Below the pieces are notes generated by a model that searched no databases, was not told the DNA's origin, and saw nothing but the letters and a program-made list of their open reading frames with translations. A DNA stretch of 27,070 nucleotides, taken from positions 1 to 27,070 of the forward strand of contig JBBPIE010000054.1 of the NCBI GenBank assembly GCA_038040485.1. The letters run 5' to 3'. The DNA comes from Onstottus_B arcticum (GTDB lineage Bacteria; Acidobacteriota; Blastocatellia; UBA7656). Of this stretch, positions 23,354 through 27,070 are shown in pieces (positions within the stretch are counted from its first letter, which is position 1; each line of letters opens with the position of its first letter). Position numbers and translations under genes: made by a program.

Positions 23354-24946
23354 ATGGCTGATGAGATCCTTGACGTAGCGATTATCGGAGGCGGGGTATC
23401 CGGTGTGTATTCCGCTTGGAGACTGTTGAAAGATGGCGGCAAGAAGAACGTTGCTGTCTTCGAGGCAAGCGATGAGATTGGCGGTCGCCTGCTGTCGGTT
23501 ACGCCGCCGCACATTCCTTTTATGAAAGCCGAGCTCGGAGGCATGCGCATTCTTCCTGCCGTGCAGCCGCGCATCACCAAACTGATCGACGTCTTGAACA
23601 AAGACGCCAAGCCGGACGACTACATCGAAACGTATCCGTTTCCCGTCGATCAGCCCGACAACATCTCGTATCTTCGCGGAGTACACTTGCGGCTGTCGGA
23701 TTTCGGAGAGACCCCGAATTCCGTTCCGTATCGCCTGACCTTCCAGGAGCAAGGTCAAACGCCGGGCCAGCTCGCGGTGAGCGCAATCGAGCAAATAGTG
23801 CCGGGCATTACCAACCCCGGCCTCAACGATGAGCAGCGGCGGCAAATGGCACAGAGCACGAGCTTCGCTGGTCAGCCACTTTACAAGCAGGGATTCTGGG
23901 GAGTGCTTTCGCGCGTGATGAGCGGAGAAGCCTATCAACTCTCGCTTGCCGCCGGCGGGTACGAGACGACGCTGTCGAATTGGAACGCGGCGGATGCGAT
24001 ACCGTGGTTCCTGTCGGACTTTGGCCTGGACCCAGAGTACAAGGGATTCAAAAGAGGATTTCAGCAAGTCCCGCTGACTCTCGAGGATCGCGTGAAGAAA
24101 GCGCGTGGCAAAGTTCATTGCGGCGCGCAGGTGACTGGCTTCGAGCATAAGGGCGGAACGTTCGAGATACGCTTCAAGAATCGCAAGCCGGTTCGTGCCA
24201 AGGCTCTGATCCTGGCGATGCCGCGCCGGGCACTGGAGCTGCTCGCGCCGGCAAGCCCGCTGCTTCAACAGGAGAGCGTTGTTACTCTGATCAAGAGCGT
24301 CACACCGAGGCCGCTGTTCAAGTTGTTCACTACTTATCTTAATCCGTGGTGGCTGCCGGCGGGTGTCGAAAAGGGACGAACGACTACCGATCTACCGGTG
24401 CGGCAGACCTACTATTGGCCCAGGTTTGACGGCGAGCCGGCGCTGGGAGGCCGCGCGATGCTGATGGCGAGTTATGACGACGGAACGAACATCGGCTTCT
24501 GGGACGGCTTCCGCACGAAACGCGGTGTCGGCTGGCGCGCAGGCGTTCGCCCGACGACCGATATGGAGTGGTTTGCGGGAAGCACTGAAGAAAACGCCAA
24601 TGCGCGGTGGCTCAAGCATCGCGCACCCCGGAAGATGGTGCGAGAGGTGCAGCGTCAATTGGCTATCATCCACGGGCTCGGGTTTATCCCTGAAGTGATC
24701 GATGCGAGCTTCAAGGACTGGGGCGACGATCCATTTGGCGGCGGCTGGAACTCCTGGAACATCGGAGTGAAGAGCCAGAACGTGAAGGTGAAGATACTCA
24801 AGCCCGCGGACGCGCCGTTATACATTTGCGGTGAAGCTTATTCTGACGCTCAAGGATGGGTCGAAGGCGCACTGCAAACGGCTGACATGATGTTGGAGAA
24901 ATACTTCGGCATCGCGCCTCTGGCTGAGGAGACACCGAACGGTTAG
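23354..24946 (+). CDS. FAD-dependent amine oxidase family protein
   Basis: The 530-aa flavoprotein has an N-terminal dinucleotide-binding fold with IIGGGVSGVYSAWRL (GxGxxG at 12-17) and FEASDEIGGRLL (E37; GGR at 43-45), and the C-terminal FAD block YICGEAYSDAQGWVEGALQTADMML typical of flavin monoamine and L-amino-acid oxidases. A GGGWNSWNIG motif lies near the C terminus. It probably oxidises an amine or amino acid, giving H2O2 and ammonia; the substrate is not evident. No signal peptide is seen. AGGAGGTGA at 23339-23347, six bases before ATG 23354, is a near-perfect ribosome binding site, so expression is likely high. Confidence 0.9.
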   Translation: MADEILDVAIIGGGVSGVYSAWRLLKDGGKKNVAVFEASDEIGGRLLSVTPPHIPFMKAELGGMRILPAVQPRITKLIDVLNKDAKPDDYIETYPFPVDQPDNISYLRGVHLRLSDFGETPNSVPYRLTFQEQGQTPGQLAVSAIEQIVPGITNPGLNDEQRRQMAQSTSFAGQPLYKQGFWGVLSRVMSGEAYQLSLAAGGYETTLSNWNAADAIPWFLSDFGLDPEYKGFKRGFQQVPLTLEDRVKKARGKVHCGAQVTGFEHKGGTFEIRFKNRKPVRAKALILAMPRRALELLAPASPLLQQESVVTLIKSVTPRPLFKLFTTYLNPWWLPAGVEKGRTTTDLPVRQTYYWPRFDGEPALGGRAMLMASYDDGTNIGFWDGFRTKRGVGWRAGVRPTTDMEWFAGSTEENANARWLKHRAPRKMVREVQRQLAIIHGLGFIPEVIDASFKDWGDDPFGGGWNSWNIGVKSQNVKVKILKPADAPLYICGEAYSDAQGWVEGALQTADMMLEKYFGIAPLAEETPNG

Positions 24947-24950
24947 TTCG

Positions 24951-24959
24951 TGCTATAGT
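24951..24959 (+). promoter_or_regulatory. Putative extended -10 of the toxin-antitoxin locus
   Basis: TGCTATAGT lies 20 bases before ATG 24979 and matches the extended -10 pattern (TGnTATnnT) seen at 1979-1987 and 7250-7258. No clear -35 is seen. An AAGGAG ribosome binding site (24967-24972) follows six bases before the ATG. Confidence 0.45.
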
Positions 24960-24978
24960 CGGCTTCAAGGAGCTTCAG

Positions 24979-25232
24979 ATGTCGCAGCCATTGCCACTAC
25001 CACCACCCGGATTTGAAACGCGTTATCTGTGGAAGAGCAAATCGACTACGTCCAGTCTCTCTGGGACCACATAGCAGCGCGACCGGAAGAGGTTCCGGTG
25101 CCTGATTGGCATCGCCAAATACTTGCAGAGCGTTTGGCAGCCTATGATGCGAATCCGAGTGAGGGAAAGACTTTGGAGGAATTCGAAGAGGAACTCACGC
25201 GGGAGATCCAAAGCCGGTCGAGTGCCAAATGA
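24979..25232 (+). pseudogene. Frame-disrupted antitoxin (addiction-module component family)
   Basis: The ATG with AAGGAG upstream starts MSQPLPLPPPGFET, then the frame is broken. In another frame LSVEEQIDYVQSLWDHIAA, VPVPDWHRQILAERLAAYDA and LEEFEEELTREIQ continue to a TGA at 25230. Joined, this is an 83-residue protein of the short addiction-module antitoxin family (PF09720 type), whose members start just like this. An extra CG at 25021-25022 (duplicating 25019-25020) explains the break; without it the codons ACG TTA TCT GTG restore the frame. The downstream part could be re-initiated at GTG 25029 to give 67 residues. The stop overlaps the toxin ATG (ATGA). Confidence 0.8.
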
Positions 25233-25509
25233 AACGACGTGTCTCGATTCGGCCCGAAGCTCAGGCCGATGTTAAAGAGGCTGCTTCATGGTATGAAAGC
25301 CGAGAGCCCGGCGTCGGCATTCGGTTCAAAAATGAAGTCCAGACCACATCGAGGCGCATTGGCGAGAACGCTCTGATGTTTCCCGCAATGGATAGTAGAG
25401 TTCGGCGCGCGCTGCTTAGAAGTTTCCCGTTTACTTCACAGTTGAAGCGAAAGAAGTTGTAATCCTCGCTATCCTGCATCAACACAGACATCCTGACATT
25501 TGGAAATAG
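25229..25509 (+). pseudogene. Frame-disrupted RelE/ParE-family toxin
   Basis: The first 67 residues are a good ParE-type toxin (MKRRVSIRPEAQADVKEAAS, WYESREPGVGIRFKNEV, then RRALLRSFP). After FP the frame runs to an early TAA at 25460. The expected C-terminal strand is present in another frame from 25429: VYFTVEAKEVVILAILHQHR then HPDIWK, ending with TAG at 25507. A small deletion (7 bases would fit the usual FPYxVYF spacing) near 25427-25430 accounts for it. The lost C-terminal part carries the conserved HQHR region needed for RNA or gyrase targeting in this family, so the 77-residue product from this frame is probably inactive. Confidence 0.8.
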
Positions 25510-25534
25510 AGATCGTGACAGAACGCCTAAGCCG

Positions 25535-25945
25535 CTATGCGGGGTCTACTGCTGCGCGAGGTGGGCGCACCATCGTGTTCAGCAGGTGCTCGAGCACTTC
25601 GGTTGGGTCCTCGCAGCGACCGGTGTGCACGGGCGATGTCTGGATTGTCGTGCTTCGAGGCGCCACCAGCCAATGGAAACGTTCCCTCTGCGACAGTAGG
25701 CCGATTGGACCTGCCTGCTCTCCGCCGGCACAGATGGCGGGGATGGTCGCCAGATGGGCGCGGATTGATTCGACATCAAGTGTTGAATCAAGCGTCGTAA
25801 GCCGCTCCTCATCCAGTTCAATGCGGGCCTCGAGAAAGTGTTTGGCGGGACACGAGACTATCACTCCGACGTTTACGAACTCTTCACGTTCGACTCTCGG
25901 AACTACGCGGAATATGGCGTAATCATACGGATAGTGATCGCGCAC
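25535..25945 (-). CDS. DUF3037 family protein
   Basis: The 136-aa product matches DUF3037: DYAIFRVVPRVEREEFVNVG, LEARIELDEERL, CAGGEQAGPIGLL, RERFHWLVAPRSTTIQTSPV and HTGRCEDP. Function is unknown; the family is regularly found next to HipA-like kinases, as here, and may be their partner. I chose GTG 25945 over an ATG at 25969 because GGAGGAGG lies six bases upstream and the family begins there. The start overlaps the end of the kinase gene by 23 bases, so the two are cotranscribed and probably translationally coupled. It is convergent with the broken toxin gene. Confidence 0.88.
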   Translation of the reverse strand: MRDHYPYDYAIFRVVPRVEREEFVNVGVIVSCPAKHFLEARIELDEERLTTLDSTLDVESIRAHLATIPAICAGGEQAGPIGLLSQRERFHWLVAPRSTTIQTSPVHTGRCEDPTEVLEHLLNTMVRPPRAAVDPA

Positions 25946-26720
25946 GGATCGCCTCCTCCAGGAAAACATGCGGCGCCTCGAGCCGGCTCAGCAGATACTC
26001 AATGTAAGCCTCCCGATATTCGGCGGGCCCAGAAAACGGGGGCTTGCTAGCCTGAGACTCAGCGGCCAACCAGCCGTCGGGAATGAGTTCTACTATACCG
26101 CCAATGATGTTTGTTGTAAGCCGCTCGGTCATCTTCGAATCTACGTCGCGGAGAGAGAGGAAAGAGGTAGACGGGAGCAACACATGATCTTTGATCATCG
26201 TGAAAGCGTCGCGGCTGCGCTCCCGGTAGTTGGTCCAGGTGTGGTGGAAGTAGAGGGCCGCGCCATGATCAATGAGCCAGAGCCGCCGGTGCCACATCAG
26301 CATGTTCGCGTTGCGCGGCGTACGGTCAACATTAGTCACGTAAGCGTCGAACCACACGACCATCGAGGCGAGATCAGCGTCGAGCTTCTCAGCTATCGGA
26401 TCATATGTTACGGAACCTGGCAGATAGTCGAGGGCGAGGTTTAGACCGGCGCTCGCCCTGATCAGGTCTTGAATCTCGGGGTCTGGCTCGGTGCGAGCGA
26501 GATCGGGGTCAAGCTCAACGAAGACGATCTCGGGCACGGGCAGGCCTAACGCGCGGCCGATCTCCCCAGCCACCAGCTCAGCGATCAGGGCTTTTGGCCC
26601 CTGACCCGCGCCGCGGAACTTGAGCACGTACATTCCATCGTCATCGGCTTCGACTATTGCTGGAAGCGATCCACCCTCGCGTAACGGGGTCACGTACCTC
26701 GTGGCAGTTACGGTTCTCAC
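25923..26720 (-). CDS. HipA-like kinase
   Basis: The 265-aa product has the blocks of the short HipA-like kinase family: TATRYVTPLREGGSLPAIVE at the N terminus, YVLKFRGAGQGPKALIAE (probable ATP-binding K34), FDAYVTNVDRTPRNANML (probable catalytic loop, D132 to N139) and LIDHGAAL (metal-binding D151). HipA proteins phosphorylate targets such as a tRNA synthetase; this shorter form lacks the N-terminal part of full HipA and has no HipB-type HTH gene nearby. GTG 26720 is preferred because homologous proteins begin there. The frame is open to an ATG at 26774 but the extra codons come from the heptamer repeat. DUF3037 follows with a 23-base overlap. Confidence 0.86.
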   Translation of the reverse strand: MRTVTATRYVTPLREGGSLPAIVEADDDGMYVLKFRGAGQGPKALIAELVAGEIGRALGLPVPEIVFVELDPDLARTEPDPEIQDLIRASAGLNLALDYLPGSVTYDPIAEKLDADLASMVVWFDAYVTNVDRTPRNANMLMWHRRLWLIDHGAALYFHHTWTNYRERSRDAFTMIKDHVLLPSTSFLSLRDVDSKMTERLTTNIIGGIVELIPDGWLAAESQASKPPFSGPAEYREAYIEYLLSRLEAPHVFLEEAIRARSLSV

Positions 26721-26736
26721 TCCAGAAGGCTGAAGG

Positions 26737-26780
26737 GATTTTCCATTTTCCATTTTCCATTTGTGATTTTCCATCTTCCA
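26737..26780. repeat. Heptamer repeat (ATTTTCC) upstream of the HipA-like gene
   Basis: Four to five near-perfect copies of ATTTTCC (GGAAAAT on the minus strand) run in tandem with one interruption (ATTTGTG). This makes a misleading in-frame extension of the kinase gene (MENHKWKMENGKS). It is the second seven-base periodic repeat in this window, after the array at the left edge. Confidence 0.85.
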
Positions 26781-26827
26781 GCGAATCCTCGCGCTCGACC
26801 GGCCTGCCCCGCCCCGTTTAGCGCGCC

Positions 26828-26850
26828 TAAGCAGGCTGCTGAAAAAGTCT
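26828..26850. mobile_element. Possible transposon terminal inverted repeat (solo end)
   Basis: TAAGCAGGCTGCTGAAAAAG resembles terminal repeats of some insertion sequences (the GGCTGCTGAAAAA type). No transposase and no matching inverted end is visible in the window, so this would be a solo relic or the tip of an element continuing outside. Confidence 0.35.
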
Positions 26851-26879
26851 AACAGGGCCTCACCAAGGGAGGGGCGATA

Positions 26880-27049
26880 ATCCCACCAACGCAGTTGGTG
26901 GATCGTTTATACTCAGCCTACAAAGAAAGATCGACGCGTGCTCTTGAATCCCACCAACGCAGTTGGTGGATTGTTCATACCCAGCCTAACTCTCCGCTCG
27001 GATTCACTGGCCAGGTCGGATATGAACGATCCACCAACTGCGTTGGTGG
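26880..27049. repeat. Three REP-type palindromes (CCACCAAC-GCA-GTTGGTGG)
   Basis: Perfect eight-pair stems occur at 26883-26901, 26951-26969 and, in inverted orientation, 27031-27049. The first two copies share the downstream flank (GGATCGTTTATACTCAGCCTA versus GGATTGTTCATACCCAGCCTA), and the third carries the complement of that flank (TATGAACGATCC). Conserved flank on one side plus a hairpin is the REP design. The inverted third copy gives a REP pair of the BIME type. Confidence 0.92.
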
Positions 27050-27070
27050 GATGTGCGCCCGAAAGGCGCG

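Larger units (their letters stand above)
26721..27070. other. Gene-free right end of the window
   Basis: No gene is supported in these 350 bases. They hold the ATTTTCC heptamer repeat, a possible transposon end at 26828-26850 and three copies of a palindrome. The promoter of the HipA-like gene should lie at about 26730-26800, but the repeat obscures it and no convincing hexamers are seen. Confidence 0.75.

Noticed and set aside
23177..24268. 363-aa open frame on the minus strand
   Set aside because: It is antisense to the amine oxidase gene and to the relic; no family motif and no ribosome binding site support it.
25500..25922. 140-aa plus-strand open frame
   Set aside because: It is antisense to the DUF3037 gene, whose family blocks and ribosome binding site are clear.

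Overview
The window looks like a chromosomal stretch of a moderately high-GC bacterium. Extended -10 promoters, many GTG/TTG starts, dense families of short palindromic repeats and proteins of mixed soil-bacterium affinity fit Acidobacteriota, perhaps Blastocatellia. That placement is inferred from the style of the repeats and genes; there is no rRNA or other decisive marker. No rRNA, tRNA, CRISPR array or complete insertion sequence is visible.

Layout. 1-287: a uniform array of 14-bp (2 x 7) repeats with a short inverted tail, directly upstream of scpB. 297-1780: scpB and an RluB/RsuA-type pseudouridine synthase, a common housekeeping pair. 1827-7210: a likely three-gene operon of a 1477-aa TIR-CHAT-NTPase-TPR protein, xisH and xisI, with its own promoter; this is the best candidate for an undescribed system. 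7417-8970: a B12-binding radical SAM enzyme. 9095-12760 (minus): a protein kinase/AAA ATPase/TPR regulator with a copy of the same palindromic element at each end. 12852-14561 (minus): an exported D-aminoacylase-like amidohydrolase lacking the usual HxH. 14660-15750: two clusters of palindromic repeats around an exported MsrB. 15894-19490: cysteine synthase-like enzyme, TrmO, DUF983 protein, an unlisted 51-aa secreted peptide gene, and threonine synthase. 19687-24946: SsnA-like amidohydrolase, an anchored unknown protein, a nitrilase-family amidase, a methyltransferase relic and an FAD amine oxidase. 24979-25509: a toxin-antitoxin pair in which both genes are frame-disrupted. 25535-26720 (minus): DUF3037 and HipA-like kinase pair. 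26737-27049: heptamer repeats, a possible transposon end and three palindromic repeats.

How the genes fit together. The TIR-CHAT-STAND protein combines a nucleotide-switch NTPase with two potential effectors (an NAD-cleaving TIR and a caspase-like CHAT protease) and a TPR sensor-like tail. XisH has a visible nuclease-like D...ExK pattern and is translationally coupled to XisI, so the operon could combine three destructive activities with a controller. Its role in defence or programmed death is inference. The 19-25 kb region holds three enzymes acting on C-N bonds (amidohydrolase, amidase, amine oxidase), suggesting scavenging of nitrogen compounds. Several small loci are decaying (methyltransferase, antitoxin, toxin) while the large genes around them are intact.
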